A stretch of DNA of 64,000 nt, from assembly GCF_046630445.1 (NCBI RefSeq), contig NC_092334.1, positions 192,764,501 to 192,828,500 on the forward strand, given 5' to 3'. Of the stretch, positions 49,538 to 62,579 are shown piece after piece. The notes under the pieces were generated by a model, which saw only the letters and a program-made list of their open reading frames with translations, made no database searches and was not told the origin of the DNA. The position numbers were made by a program, and so were the translations under genes. Position 1 is the stretch's first letter, and every line of letters starts with the position of its first letter. The DNA is from Rutidosis leptorrhynchoides (Eukaryota; Streptophyta; Magnoliopsida; Asterales; Asteraceae).

Positions 49538-51853
49538 TGTAGCATCCCGACCAAATCATGTTTGACGGCGCCGTCTACGTAGGTCCCATTACATGGTCAT
49601 AAGTCTTTAAGACAAAGTTTGACCGAAAATATGTCGCATTCATTTCATAAGTGTGGATATTTCAAAGTTTACAAAAGTAGTTTCCATAACTAGTACATAA
49701 CGATGTTTAAAGTACAAATGAAACACGTGCGACACAGTTTAAAGTAGTCAAAAGACGCTCTACATATGCAAGTATACTCGACATCCAAAGCAAGTATCAA
49801 AAAGAATGTGCGGAAGCATGTATCACCTAATGATCAAGGACCTGAGAAAAACATAGGGAAATCTGTCAACGAAAACGTTGGTGAAATCATAGGTTTAAAT
49901 AGGTAAGTGAGTAAATGTAAGTCGAACCACAAGATTTGCACATTAATAAAATAGTAATACATTCTAAAAGTTAATATTCACGAGCACCCAATTATCAAGG
50001 CTTAACATTCTGTCCGTTGAACCCCATTAATAGTGCTAGAACAACACTGTTTCTCGAAAATATATTTCATCCGTAGACGGTAGCGAACCGTCCGAGATGA
50101 GGGTTTGTCAAACCCATATGTCTATACAACATAAGTTCACGCCTACACTTACACACTGCAAGAGTAACTAATGATAATCGAATTGAGAATTTTGTTCTAA
50201 ACTCGTATATAGAATGTTTGTTTTCCTCTACTTGTGTTCACTTAGTTAAAAAGAAATGTTTATGTTTTCTCATCCCAAATGTAAGTTCAAAAGACTAAAA
50301 GTGGGACTATGATCTCACCTTGAGCGCAAGAGAAAATAAGTACTTTGACAAGTAACGTGTGCAAAGAACAATGCTAGTCTTGACCTAAACAAATAGGTCG
50401 TATCAATAACGGTAAACACGATAGGTCAAAGATGTCCAATTAGTCCTATGGCTCAATACGACTCGATTATGTAGCATGTGAATCAAATTGTCAAGTTTCA
50501 TGCAAGATACAAGTATAGGATCATGTTAGAAAGATTGCATAATCATTTGGTTAAGTTTGACAAAAAGTCAAACTTTGGTCGGTCAAAGTCAACGAAAAAG
50601 TCAACACGTTCGGGTCGGGTCCTGAACTATTTTTCTAAGGTTTTTATTCATATATAAGCATGTTAGAACAAGTCTCATGTGAATCGGAGGTCCATAGCGT
50701 GCCAAACATTTTTCGTATTTTGGCCAAGGAGGTCAGAACCTGGACGCGGCAAATGCCGCGCTGCGACCAAGGGATGTCGCGCCGCGACACTTAACGTGTG
50801 CTGGTGCCTGGTTAGTTTCAATTGTTCAAGTCATTTTCCGAATTTCGATCAAACACAAATCACAAACCGTAGACACTTATGACACGCATCTTATAGCGTT
50901 GGAAAGGTAATTTGACAAGGAACCCAACTAAACACATTTCACCAACTAAAAACATTAATTGCAATAATCAACTTTTCAAATCAAATGATCAATCAATGCA
51001 CACATTTAATGCTTCAAATTTTACAAGTGCACATTTATGATTCGGGCATTTAATGGATACATAAAACACGCCGTTTTGTAGATAATCAAACATACAATAC
51101 AACTAACTAGTTACTAACAATAATTCATGGCTTTCAATGCATTAAATGTTCACATTCAATTCCATCAAACCCTAACTAACAACATCAAAATCACTAATCA
51201 TGTTTATGAAGTTTTCTAAAACAACCTACACATCAAATTGAAGCTAGTGATGTTAGGAACACATTTAATACATGCATTTATAACATTTAACATCATTCAA
51301 TCAACCAAATCACCAAATCAAACACACCAAAGTTTATGTTCATGCTAGTTACTTCAAATAACAAAATCGAACATATAAATTATATATTCATGTTAGACTT
51401 GAGCCATAGACACTAATTAACAACTTTATAAGTTAAAAACATCAAGAACACAAAATTTAGTGATTTTAGAAAGTTACCCAAACTTGATGAAATCGGTATG
51501 GAATCGAAGAGGAAGTTGCAAGGATTCCAAATATGTAATTTGTTTTGTGAGACACCCGCTAGCTTGGATTTAGATGATGATTCTTTTGTTTGGAGAATTG
51601 AAAGAAAAATGGAAAGTATGAAGAGAAAAGGAAAAATGAAAATGAAAAAGATGAATGGATGGGAGTGGTTTGACCACTTTGACCTAGTCAAAAGTTTGGT
51701 CACATGGCAAGATTGGTCCCTCAAGTTTTAATCGGGTGCGTGAATTACCTAAACGAGATAATTTAAAATGCGTATTAACGGGAGGTGTTATAAACATATA
51801 ACGGACTTTAAATAATTAAACGGAAAGTAAACGGAAAAAGGCGGGATGTTACA
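49538..51853 (-). repeat. 3' LTR of E
   Basis: On the minus strand TGTAACATCCCGCC to GGGATGCTACA. Covarying hairpin at 49867-49880 (CAACGAAAACGTTG on plus). ORFs at 51413-51724 (-) and 51498-51731 (+) are duplicated in the other LTR; I do not count them as genes. Confidence 0.95.
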
Positions 51854-51888
51854 TTACCTACTCCTTAAAAGAAATTTCGTCCCGAAAT
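51854..51888 (-). other. Palindrome and polypurine tract of E
   Basis: On the minus strand AAATTTCGGGACGAAATTTC, then TTTTAAGGAGTAGGTAA up to the LTR. The palindrome is perfect; the PPT differs from A, B and D (AGGAGTAGG in place of ACGGGTAGG). Confidence 0.75.
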
Positions 51889-54800
51889 TTATGTAGGCGT
51901 ATTAGTCGTTGTTTCTTCCCCGGAATATTGCGTTTCTGGAACCGGGAATAGATGAGGGTATTTCCTTTGCATTTGATCTTGCCTTTCCCAAGTAAATTCG
52001 GCTCCTCTTTTGGCATTCCAACGGAATTTAACAATCGGAATTCGGCTTTGTTTCAATGTCTTGACGGAGGTGTCCACAATTTCAACCGGTTCCTCCACAA
52101 AATGAAGTTTGTCATCAATAGTAAGTTCCTCGAGAGGGATGACGATATCGGGTTTGGCAAGACACTTTTTCAAGTTAGATACATGGAAGGTAGGATGAAC
52201 GGAGTTCAATTGAGGCGCAAGATCTAAACGATAAGCAACGGTTCCAATACGCTCCAAGATTTCGAAAGGACCAATATACCGCGGATTTAGCTTCCCGTGT
52301 TTCCCAAAACGGATTACAACTTTCCAAGGTGCGACTTTTAACATTACTCGGTCACCGACTTGAAATTCGAGGTCGTTGCGTCTTTTGTCGGTGTAGCACT
52401 TTTGATGACTCCGGGCCGTACGAAGCCTATCTCGGATTTGTACGATCTTCTCGGTGGTTTCGTGAATGAGTTCGGGTCCGGTGATTTGCACGTCGCCTAC
52501 CTCGGCCCAAGAAAGAGGTGAACGACATTTTCGACCATATAACGCTTCAAAAGGTGCGACTTTTAATCTCGCGTGATAAATATTATTGTAAGAGAACTCG
52601 GCGAGAGGTAAGTGCTTGTCCCAAGCTTTTCCGAAATCGACAACACAAGCTCGTAACATGTCCTCCAAGGTTTGAATTGTACGTTCGCTTTGTCCATCAG
52701 TTTGAGGGTGATATGCGGTGCTCATGTCTAAACGCGTTCCCAACGCTTCTTGCAAGGTACGCCAAAATCTAGAAACAAAACGGCCATCTCGGTCGGAGAT
52801 AATCGATAAAGGTATACCGTGTCGGGCTACGATCTCCTTGATGTAAAGTTGTGCAAGTTTCTCCATTTTATCGGTCTCCTTCATGGCGAGAAAGTGTGCG
52901 GATTTGGTGAGACGGTCAACAATAACCCAAATGGTATCATAACCGCCCGTTGTCTTTGGTAACTTGGTGATGAAGTCCATCGTTATTCTTTCCCACTTCC
53001 ATTGCGGGATTTCGAGTTGTTGAAGTAACCCGGATGGTCTTTGGTGTTCGGCTTTGACTTTGGAACATGTCAAACACTTGGCAACATAAGTAGCTACGTC
53101 CCTTTTGATGTTCGGCCACCAATATTGTTCTTTAAGGTCGTGGTACATCTTATTGGTACTGGGGTGAATCGAGTATCGTGACTTATGAGCTTCATCTAAA
53201 ATAAGGTTTTGTAGGTCCCCATATCTAGGCACCCAAATCCTTTCGGTGAAATATCGGAGTCCGGTCTCCCTAATTTCGAATCGAGAGACGAGAATGTTCA
53301 AGAGCTCGTGTGAAACGTTTTCATCCTTGAGAGCCTCATCTTGGGCTACCCGAATTTGGATATTAAGGTTGGTGTGGATGGTGATGTTTAAAGCTCGGCC
53401 ACGAAGAGGCACCGCTCTTTCCTTTCGACTTAAGGCATCGGCTACTACGTTTGCCTTCCCGGGATGGTAACGAAGCTCGCAATTGTAATCGTTTAAGGTT
53501 TTAATTCACCTTCGTTGTCTCATGTTTAGTTGCTTTTGATAAAAGATGTGTTGGAGGCTTTTGTGATCGGTGAAGATAGTACTCTTGGTTCCATAAAGAT
53601 AGTGTCTCCACATTTTAAGTGTGAAGACAACGGCTCCGAGTTCGAGATCATGTGTCGTGTAGTTTCGTTCATGAATTTTGAGTTGTCGAGAAGCATAAGA
53701 AATGACTTTCGTTCATTGCATCAACACACACCCAAAACCATGTTTCGAGGTGTCGCACTACACAACAAAATCATCGTTGCCTTCGGGAAGTGACAAGATA
53801 GGAGCGGTGGTTAGCTTTTTTTTCAAGATTTAAAATGCGGATTCTTGTTCGGTCGCCCAAACGAATTTCTTTCCCTTATGAGTTAACGCGGTTAGAGGAC
53901 GAGCAACTAAAGAGAAATCCTGGATGACTCTACGATAGTATCCGGCGAGACCCAAGAATTGACGTATGTGAGTAGGAGTAGTAGGAGTCTCCCATTTACT
54001 AATGGCTTCGATTTTTGATGGATCGACTTTAATACCTTGATCACTTACAACATGACCAAGAAATTGAACTTCCTTCAACCAAAATTCACACTTGGAGAAT
54101 TTGGCATAGAGTCGTTCTTGTCTTAAAAGTTCAAGCACAAGTCGGAGATGTTGTTCGTGTTCTTCTTCGCTTTTAGAATAGACCAAGATGTCATCGATGA
54201 ACACGATAACGAATTTGTCAAGATACGGTTTGCACACGCGGTTCATAAGATCCATGAACACCGCCGGTGCATTAGTGAGACCAAATGGCAAGACAAGGAA
54301 TTCATAACTACCATAACGAGTTCGGAAAGCGGTTTTGGAGACATCTTCCCCCTTAACCCTTAATTTATGATAACCCGAGCGGAGATCGATTTTCGAATAT
54401 ACACAAGACCCTTGTAGTTGATCAAAGAGGTCATCGATGCGAGGAAGAGGATATCGGTTCTTAACCGTCAATTTGTTTAGTCCACGATAATCAATGCACA
54501 TTCGTAGGGATCCGTATTTCTTTTTAACAAACAAAATTGGAGCGCCCCAAGGTGAATGGCTAGGTTGGATAAAACCACGATCAAGTAGTTCTTGGATTTG
54601 ACTTTGCAATTCTTGCATTTCGGATGGAGTGAGTCTATATGGTGCACGTGCTACGGGTGCAGCTCCCGGAATAAGATCGATTTGGAATTCAACCGGTCGA
54701 TGAGGTGGAAGACCCGGCAATTCGTCGGGAAATACATCGGAAAAGTCACTAACAATTGGCACATCATTGATATGCTTCTCATCGGACTCGACTTTCTTAA

Positions 54801-56314
54801 CGTGAGCAAGGATCGCAAAACAACCCTTACGGAGTAGTTTTCTAACTTTAATGCATGAAACGAGGTTAAGTCCGGTGCAACTCTTATCGCCATAGACGAT
54901 CAAAGGTTCGCCGTTCTCGATAGGAATTCGGATTGCGTTAAGATCTCAAAGGATGTGAGATTTCGTTTTCGCTAGCCAATTCATACCGATTATTACATCG
55001 AAGCTTCCTAGTTCCATGGGTATCAAGTCAATTTCAAACTCATTACCCAAAATGTTTAACGTACACCCCCGGTAATATTTGTCGGCACTCAATAGTCTCC
55101 CGTTGGCCACTTCAATGGTATAAGTGGTATCTAGTGGAAGTGGTGGAGTGCTAAAAGAATGAGTCAAAGTCTTGGAGACAAAGCATTTATCGGCACCCGA
55201 ATCGAATAAACAAGTAACATAAGTGTTGTTGAGAAGAAACGTACATGTGACTAGTTCATTGTCATCCTGGGCTTCCTCGGTGTTAATGTTGAAGGCTCAG
55301 CCTCGTGTGTTGGGGTTGGCCTTCTTCTTCGGGCATTCGTTCCTATAATGACCCGTTTGGCCACATTTATAACAAGTGACCGTTTTTGGAGGATTGGGCC
55401 CCTTTCGAGCTACGGGGGCAACACTTATGCAATTGTTGGCCTTATGACCAACTCCTTGGCACCGGTGGCAAATTAGCTTGTCGCATTCCCCCGAGTGGTG
55501 CTTGTGACATTTGTTGCAAAAAGGTTGAGTTCCGGCATAACCTTTCTTGTCGTCGGTGGTGAAAGGCTTTTTGGTGAAGGTGTTGTTGTTGTAGTTGCTT
55601 AATGGAGTGGCTTCCCATTTCCTTTTGTTACCACCCGATTTGTCCTCGGCCTTAGGAGTCGGCACTACGATTTCATCAACCGTTTCAATCAATTGGCGGG
55701 CCATGTTCAAAGCGGCTTGGTGATTAGCGGGTTTGGAGGACATCACACCTTGTTTGATGCTAGCGGGGTTCACGAGGTTGGGACACATCAAGGATAGCTC
55801 GGTGAATCATTGATTGTAGGCCTTGAGATCGTTTCCGACTGCCTTCAAAGTTCTTAGCTCTTGTTCGAGCTTTCGGGTTTCTTCGCGAGGGAAATATTCA
55901 ACAATCATCTTTTCCCTTAAATTGGCCAGAGAGGGCATGAGCTTCATCGGTACCCATCGATTGTACATAGGTGTTCCACCATGTAAGAGCGACGCCGGCG
56001 AGAGTGTGGGTGGAGTACTTGACCTTATCTTGGTCCCGACAACCGCTTATGCTAAAGACGGCCTCCGTTTGTTCGAACCATCGAGTGAGTGTAACCGGTC
56101 CCCCGGTTCCATCATAAGTGTGAGGTTTGCACCCCATAAAAGCTTTGTAGGAGCACCTTTCGCTTGAGTTACCGGCCCCTTGATTGTTGTTGTTGTTATT
56201 GTTATTGTTGTCGTTGGAGGAGTGACCGGCCATGGCCGCCTCTACGGCGGTGGCCACCATTCGTTGTAGTGCTTGTTCGGGAGTTTCAAGGCGTGGCACA
56301 CGGCGAGGAGGCAT
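51889..56314 (-). pseudogene. gag-pol: gag-pol polyprotein of E (Tekay/Del-like), frameshift and seven stops
   Basis: Starts MPPRRVPRLETPEQAL at 56314. Gag with LTRWFEQTEAVFSISG; zinc knuckles CHRCQGVGHKANNC and CYKCGQTGHYRNEC; protease LFDSGAD (about 55200); RT with FIDDILVYS (about 54190); RNase H (54000-53450); integrase HHCC (from about 53200) and DDE region ([25 protein letters not shown]); end [19 protein letters not shown]. One frameshift near 55910 separates the gag N-terminus from the rest. In the main frame stops lie at 55807, 55297, 54946, 53830, 53758, 53713 and 53506. By comparison with A1 and codon context four were CGA, one CAA and one TGG. The last 507 codons (integrase) are open. 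Confidence 0.93.
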
Positions 56315-56645
56315 TGTTCTTTCAAAACAAAAGAATACCGTTGGTTAGTATTCTAAATAATACTAACCGTGATATGGAATAAATATAGAGAGAAAATTTT
56401 CCTTGACTCGCCTTAAATTCTTTATTTCATAATGTCGGAACGTTCATATGAGTCACTGTAATATAATCCCGGAAATTATATTACCCTAATTCATATGTGC
56501 ATTTGACATTACTTCATATACTCAAGATGGTGTGTCAATCAAATTAGTCAACGTGAGATTAAGGTAGAATAAGAATAGATATGAGTAGGAGAGTTCGAGT
56601 ATAAATGCACAAGTAGTCAAGTAATTCCTACGTCAAGTCTATATG

Positions 56646-56675
56646 CCGGTTGTAGTCTAGACTCACCAATGTACC
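56646..56675 (-). promoter_or_regulatory. Leader motif of E
   Basis: On the minus strand GGTACATTGGTGAGTCTAGA followed by CTACAACCGG, about 48 bases after the PBS. It corresponds to the leader core in A2, B and D. Confidence 0.45.
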
Positions 56676-56723
56676 CTATGACTCGGGGTCGACACCGATG
56701 AACTCTAAATCCCTACAACCAAT

Positions 56724-56735
56724 GCTCTGATACCA
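56724..56735 (-). other. Primer binding site of E
   Basis: TGGTATCAGAGC on the minus strand, beside the right LTR. Confidence 0.95.
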
Positions 56736-56737
56736 TC

Positions 56738-59048
56738 TGTAGCGACCCGACCAAATCATGTTTGACGTCTCCGTCTACGTAGGTCCCATTACATGGTCAT
56801 AAGTCTTTAAGACAAAGCTTGACCGAAAATATGTCGCATTCATTTCATAAGTGTGGATGTTTCAAAGTTTACAAAAGTAGTTTCCATAACTAGTACATAA
56901 CGATGTTTAAAGTACAAATGAAACACGTGCGACACAGTTTAAAGTAGTCAAAAGACGCTCCACATATGCAAGTATACTCGTCATCCAAAGCAAGTATTAA
57001 AAAGAATGTGCGGAAGCATGTATCACCTAATGATCAAGGACCTGAGAAAAACATAGGGAAATCTGTCAATGAAAACGTTGGTGAAATCATAGGTTTAAAT
57101 AGGTAAGTGAGTAAATGTAAGTCGAACCACAAGATTTGCACATTGATAAAATAGTAATACATTCTAAAAGGTAATATTCACGAGCACCCAATTATCAAGG
57201 CTTAACATTCCTTCCGTTGAACCCCATTAATAGTGCTAGAACAACACTGTTTCTCGAAAATATATTTCATCCGTAGACGGTAGCGAACCGTCCGAGATGA
57301 GGGTTTGTCAAACCCATATGGCCATACAACATAAGTTCACGCCTACACTTACACACTGCAAGAGTAACTAATGATAATCGAATTGAGGATTTTGTTCTAA
57401 ATTCGTATGTAGAATGTTCGTTTTCCTCTACTTGTGTTCATTTAGTTAAAAAGAAATGTTTATGTTTTCTCATCCCAAATGTAAGTTCAAAAGAGTAAAA
57501 GTGGGACTATGATCTCACCTTGAGCGCAAGAGCAAATAAGTACTTCGACAAGTAACGTGTGCAAAGAACAATGCTAGTCTTGACCTAAACAAATAGGTCG
57601 TATCAATAACGGTAAACACGATAGGTCAAAGATGTCCAATTAGTCCTATGGCTCAATACGACTCGATTATGTAGCATGTGAATCAAATTGTCAAGTTTCA
57701 TGCAAGATACAAGTATAGGATCATGTTAGAAAGATTGCATAATCATTTGGTTAAGTTTGACAAAAAGTCAAACTTTGGTCGGTCAAAGTCAACGAAAAAG
57801 TCAACACGTTCGGGTCGGGTCCCGAACTATTTTTCTGAGGTTTTTATTCATATATAAGCATGTTAGAACAAGTCTCATGTGAATCAGAGATCCATAGCGT
57901 GCCAAACATTTTTCGTATTTTGACCAAGGAGGTCAGAACCTGGACGCGGCAAATGCCGGACCAAGGGATATCGCGCCGCGACACTTAACGTGTGCTGGTG
58001 CCTGGTTAGTTTCAATTGTTCAAGTCTTTTTCTGAACTTCGATCAAACACAAATCACAAACCGTAGACACTTATGACACGCATCTTATATCATTGGAAAG
58101 TTAATTTGACAAGGAACCCAACTAAACACATTTCACCAACCGAAAACATTACTTGCAATAATCGACTTTTCAAATCTAATGATCAATCAATGCACACATT
58201 TAATGCTTCATATTTTACAAGTGCACATTTATGATTCGGGCATTTAATGCATACATAAAATACGCCGTTTTGTAGATAATCAAGCATACAATACAACTAA
58301 CTACTTACTAACAATAATTCATGGCTTTCAATGCATTAAATGTTCACATTCAATTCCATCAAACCCTAACCAACAACATCAAAATCACTAATCATGTTTA
58401 TGAAGTTTTCTAAAACAACCTACACATCAAATTGAAGCTAGTGATGTTAGGAACACATTTAATACATGCATTTATAACATTTAACATCATTCAATCAACC
58501 AAATCACCAAATCAAACACACCAAAGTTTATGTTCATGCTAGTTACTTCAAATAACAAAATCGAACATATAAATCATATATTCATGTTATACTTGAGCCA
58601 TAGACACTAATTAACAACTTTATAAGTTAAAAACATCAAGAACACAAAATCTAGTGATTTTAAAAAGTTATCCAAACTTGATGAAATCGGTATGGAATCG
58701 AAGAAGAATTTGCAAGGATTCCAAATATGTAATTTGTTTTGTGAGACACCCGCTAGCTTGGATTTAGATGATGATTCTTTTGTTTGGAAAATTGAAAGAA
58801 AAATGGAAAGTATGAAGAGAAAAGGGAAAATGAAAATGAAAAAGATGAATGGATGGGAGTGGTTTGACCACTTTGACCTAGTTAAAAGTTTGGTCACATG
58901 GCAAGATTGGTCCCTCAAGTTTTAATCGGGTGCGTGAATTACCTAAACGAGATAATTTAAAATGCGTATTAACGGGAGGTGTTATAAACATATAACGGAC
59001 TTTAAATAATTAAAGGGAAAAGTAAATGGAAAAAGGCGGGATGTTACA
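56738..59048 (-). repeat. 5' LTR of E
   Basis: Copy of 49538-51853 with a deletion of about 14 bases in the GC-rich spot near 57958 (AAATGCCGGACC). Hairpin at 57067-57080 has one pair broken. It holds the duplicated non-gene ORFs 58607-58918 (-) and 58692-58925 (+). Confidence 0.95.
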
Positions 59049-59686
59049 AGCATCACCAGCATCGTCAGTGCAGTCAACATCAGCATTAGCAGCACCTATA
59101 ACATCACAAGCTCCGTCAGTTCAAGAATCACCGCGGACAATCATTACGAATCAACAACGAGTATATTGTATTGACAAGTTATGAAGAATTAACTCATTTC
59201 CACTGAAGGATTTATATGTATATCTTATATATAAATCTTTAAACCATAATAAATCTTTCCGTACTAAGCTATTATGTGTGAATCTTAACTACTCGGTTAA
59301 TTCATATTACTAATATGCAATAATGCACGTCCTTCGTCCGCAACTTAACTATCGTTAACTACAACCTCTGTCTCAATTCAATAAATTCCAATTCATAATA
59401 AATCAAGTGTATTATTCAAATATATGTTGATTTTACACTTTCGTCATCGATGTACTTGAAACTTTTCAGATAACATCATTCGTACTTTGCGAAGTTCACA
59501 AGAATTTAACGAAAACCAACATCATGCCTCAACAAATAACGAAGTATTGATTCATAATTTTAATATTATTGAAGAAATACTTATGTAATCTCTAAAGCCT
59601 TTAAGGGATTATTCAATTCTAGTTTCAACCGTAAATAAAGTGAGTTTAATTTAATATTAACTCATTAAATCTATGTTACATCTGAA

Positions 59687-59743
<57 letters not shown>

Positions 59744-60780
59744 CATAAAGACTGTAATAAAAATTCTTTTGTACAAAATATTAATTGTAATTTTTTTTTA
59801 ACGGGTAGGTAATACCCGAAAAATATATAAATTCACAATTAATATGTTACATTCTTCGAATCTAATTCAGCAATCATCAACTATACTCACTATTTTCTCA
59901 AACAATATATATTCTTTTATAGAAATCAAAACAACCATCCCCATCCAAATTTCATTACATATTCTGATTTTGACAAATCAAAATCTAAGTCGAGATATAA
60001 CCGGTACCATCACTTTTAGATTCCTACATCTTTCAAAGCTATACTTTGACTTCGAAACTGTGCTAGAACATCATATGTATATCAACGATTATAATTTGTG
60101 TTCAAACCCTTCGAAATTCCTGAAGATACTTCAAATAATGAACAAACGAGATGGTGATCCAACCTCATGTTAACCACAATTATATACCTGAATAGCTCTC
60201 GAAATCAAAGTCATAATTTAACACGTATCCGCATCAAATCCTTTGGCATTTATTAGCAAAAATGACTTTTCAATTCCCTTCCAAAGTAGTCAGTTTGGTC
60301 ACAGCTCCAGCAAGTCAACTTCGACTTTTCAGTTGAAACAGTTTTATTATAACCCTGATATATATAATTACCCTTGTCATCATTGTTACCGAGGAATCGT
60401 TTATAATCTACCACGTTAGCAGTAAATTTATCGGCAACCGTAATGATCTAGGATTTTCCGAAAAATCATTGTAATTATCAAAACTCCATCATTTACTTAT
60501 CTGCATCTTGTAACGAGAATTGCCATACGAATCATTGGGAATTAGCAATCAGTATTTTAAAATCTCGCAGCATGTCGACGCCGACAGTTATATATATAAC
60601 GTCTATCACCTAAAACTCCATACTTCGAATGTGAAATTTTTGAAAAACACCTAGCCTACGAATCAGTATTATGAAGTTTTGAAAAAGACTAATGAAGTGG
60701 TAAGGGTTGAAATTACGATCAGAAGTTTGATAATAAAGAATAATAGATTGGAAAAGCTCAAAAAAAAAATATTGGTACCG
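59049..60780 (+). other. Interior of D after E, including internal polypurine-tract copy
   Basis: Begins with the rest of the Ala/Ser-rich frame (to about 59184). A (TA)n tract lies at 59693-59740. TTTTTTTTTAACGGGTAGGT at 59791-59810, followed by AATACCCG, repeats the PPT. The 109-codon ORF at 59844-60173 is not conserved in B and is probably chance. Confidence 0.5.
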
Positions 60781-60800
60781 GAAAACGGATTGAGCAAAGT

Positions 60801-61082
60801 ATGAAGGAAGCTGTGAACAAATCACAAAGACTAAACCTGCCTTCAAAGAATACAAATGATTTAGTATCTGCTGAAGTCTTTAGTGAATATCTTACTCCTT
60901 ACTTTAAAACTCTTGCGGACAATATTCTTCATCGTCCTCTGATATTAGAAATTCTAAGATATCATCATATCTTTCATTATAAATATCCTCTATATTTCTG
61001 AAGATATTCCCATAATTATTGTTATCTAAAATCATTTACCTCTTCGCACTATCTGCATCACATCATAAAAGAAATTATTTAA
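60801..61082 (+). pseudogene. ORF2 of D, homologue of B ORF2
   Basis: ATG 60801 (MKEAVNKSQRLNLPSKN), conserved core LILEILRYHHIFHYKYPLYF, then TGA at 60999-61001 where B has TGG. The frame continues to TAA 61080-61082, giving about 93 residues. Tyr/His/Phe-rich. Family unknown. The sequence is open upstream of the ATG for some codons, so the true start may lie further 5'. Confidence 0.45.
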
Positions 61083-62190
61083 TTTCTAAATTCTGAAACC
61101 CTCAAGTTTAAAATAGAAATATTTTTGAAGAAGTGTTGGAAGCTGAAGCATGAATTAATATAATATAATGACACTTGATCAACGTGATTATATTACAGTA
61201 AGTCATGCTGAGTTTCTAAAATAGAACGTGATGATTCACAGATCATAACGTCATCATGTGCGATGTTACACGACTCTTGTATTCTATTTAACCTCTAAAA
61301 TATCAAGAAAATATTTCTTGATGATTCGGTCTTTTCCAGGGTATTTTGGTAATTTAACAAATTAAAATCGCGCCATTACGATTTCCTTCTTAAAACATTA
61401 ACCATGTTCATACCAAAATTCATATCTGTGAATTCTAGATCATTACAAGCGGTGCTTAATCGCAAGAAGAAGAAACGAAAGAATTAAACTCTGAAATAGA
61501 AATTGGAGTATAAATCGCAACAAATAGAAGAGAGCATTAACCGTGGATGACAATGATTATAGAAGAAAGAAGCAGAGACTTTGAAATATAAGAGAAGATA
61601 TAAAGTTCAACAACAACCCAGAAATTATAAACCATATATATCGATGCATATAGCAATATAAAGACACGGGACGACCAAAAACACTATAAAACCAAGAGTA
61701 TAGTAAAAGTAAATAGATTCTTTCGGCGGTAGATGAAAAAGAAGAATGACAGATATAAAAGTTAGAAATATATCAAGAAGCAGAACTGGATGGAGCATAT
61801 TGATGAATGCTTTAAAGTATGAGTTGAGAGAGAAATGATGGAAGGTATGAGTTAAAAGGAAATGAAGGAGGTGGATTTATAGTGAAATATCCGACAGAGA
61901 AATCAAGATGGATTATCGCATTAAATCAAAGAGAATCATAAATTCCTTAATCGTCGAAGAATCAAATCCAATATAGATTACAAAGATTTTCTTTAAATTC
62001 GGAGATCAATCGTGATGACGTCAAAAGATATGACGAATCACTACTATCTTATTTCATTCATTTACGATAACTTCACTCATACGCTTCGAATAATCGAATT
62101 GTTTTATCCATATTACTCACTGCTGGTAAAACCCTAATTTCCAGCTCATATGAGTCATGAAAACATTCTTATTGTTAGTCATGACCATTT
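61083..62190 (+). other. Non-coding 3' interior of D
   Basis: Aligns with 23209-24264 of B throughout; no open frame. Confidence 0.5.
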
Positions 62191-62193
62191 AAT

Positions 62194-62230
62194 CAAATTT
62201 CGGGACGAAATTTCTTTAACGGGTATGTAC
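62194..62230 (+). other. Palindrome and polypurine tract of D
   Basis: AAATTTCGGGACGAAATTTC, then TTTAACGGGTATGTAC to the LTR start TGTGACGACCCG. Confidence 0.75.
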
Positions 62231-62579
62231 TGTGACGACCCGAAAATTTTCGACCAAATTTAAACTTTAATCTTTATATTATTCCGACACGATAAGCAGA
62301 GTTTGTTAAGTTAAATCTCAAAAATTTTAAACGATGTTCATACATTCATTTAACCTCGACCAAATTCCAACGATTCACGAACCATTAATTGAACTGATAT
62401 GATTATAGGTACATGTGTATATATTAATTTGAAACATTAACAAAGTACTAACGAATAATACTTTACATGACGTATTTGTTTCAATATGATTAGCGATGGA
62501 ATTAAAAGATAATATCAAATGATTGAATTATCAAATACATTGAATTGTGATTACGAGTCTCTATTGAGAGGTCCACTTT
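62231..62579 (+). repeat. 3' LTR of D, first 349 bases
   Basis: Matches 44084-44434 and stops at GTCCACTTT, where A3 enters. The rest lies beyond the window. Confidence 0.92.

Larger units (their letters stand above)
49538..59048 (-). mobile_element. Ty3/gypsy element E, complete in outline, minus strand
   Basis: LTRs 49538-51853 and 56738-59048, PBS 56724-56735, gag-pol 56314-51889, palindrome/PPT beside the left LTR. Flanks ATCAT (49533-49537) and AGCAT (59049-59053) match at four of five bases. 9.5 kb. LTRs are about 2-3% different by eye. Confidence 0.95.
44084..62579 (+). mobile_element. Non-autonomous LTR retrotransposon D, interrupted by E and A3
   Basis: 5' LTR 44084-48350, PBS, ORF1, E insertion (49538-59048), rest of interior, PPT, and 3' LTR from 62231, broken at 62579 by A3. 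No pol of its own. Left target sequence TAAGA (44079-44083); the partner lies beyond the window. The first 348 bases of the two LTRs differ at about 17 sites by eye (about 5%), older than A2, B and E. Confidence 0.9.

Noticed and set aside
51413..51731. Overlapping ORFs of 103 (-) and 77 (+) codons, repeated at 58607-58925
   Set aside because: They lie in the two LTRs of E, so identity reflects LTR copying. Nothing outside this LTR pair supports translation.
59844..60173. 109-codon ORF in the D interior
   Set aside because: The aligned part of B is not open in this frame and the composition is that of AT-rich non-coding DNA.
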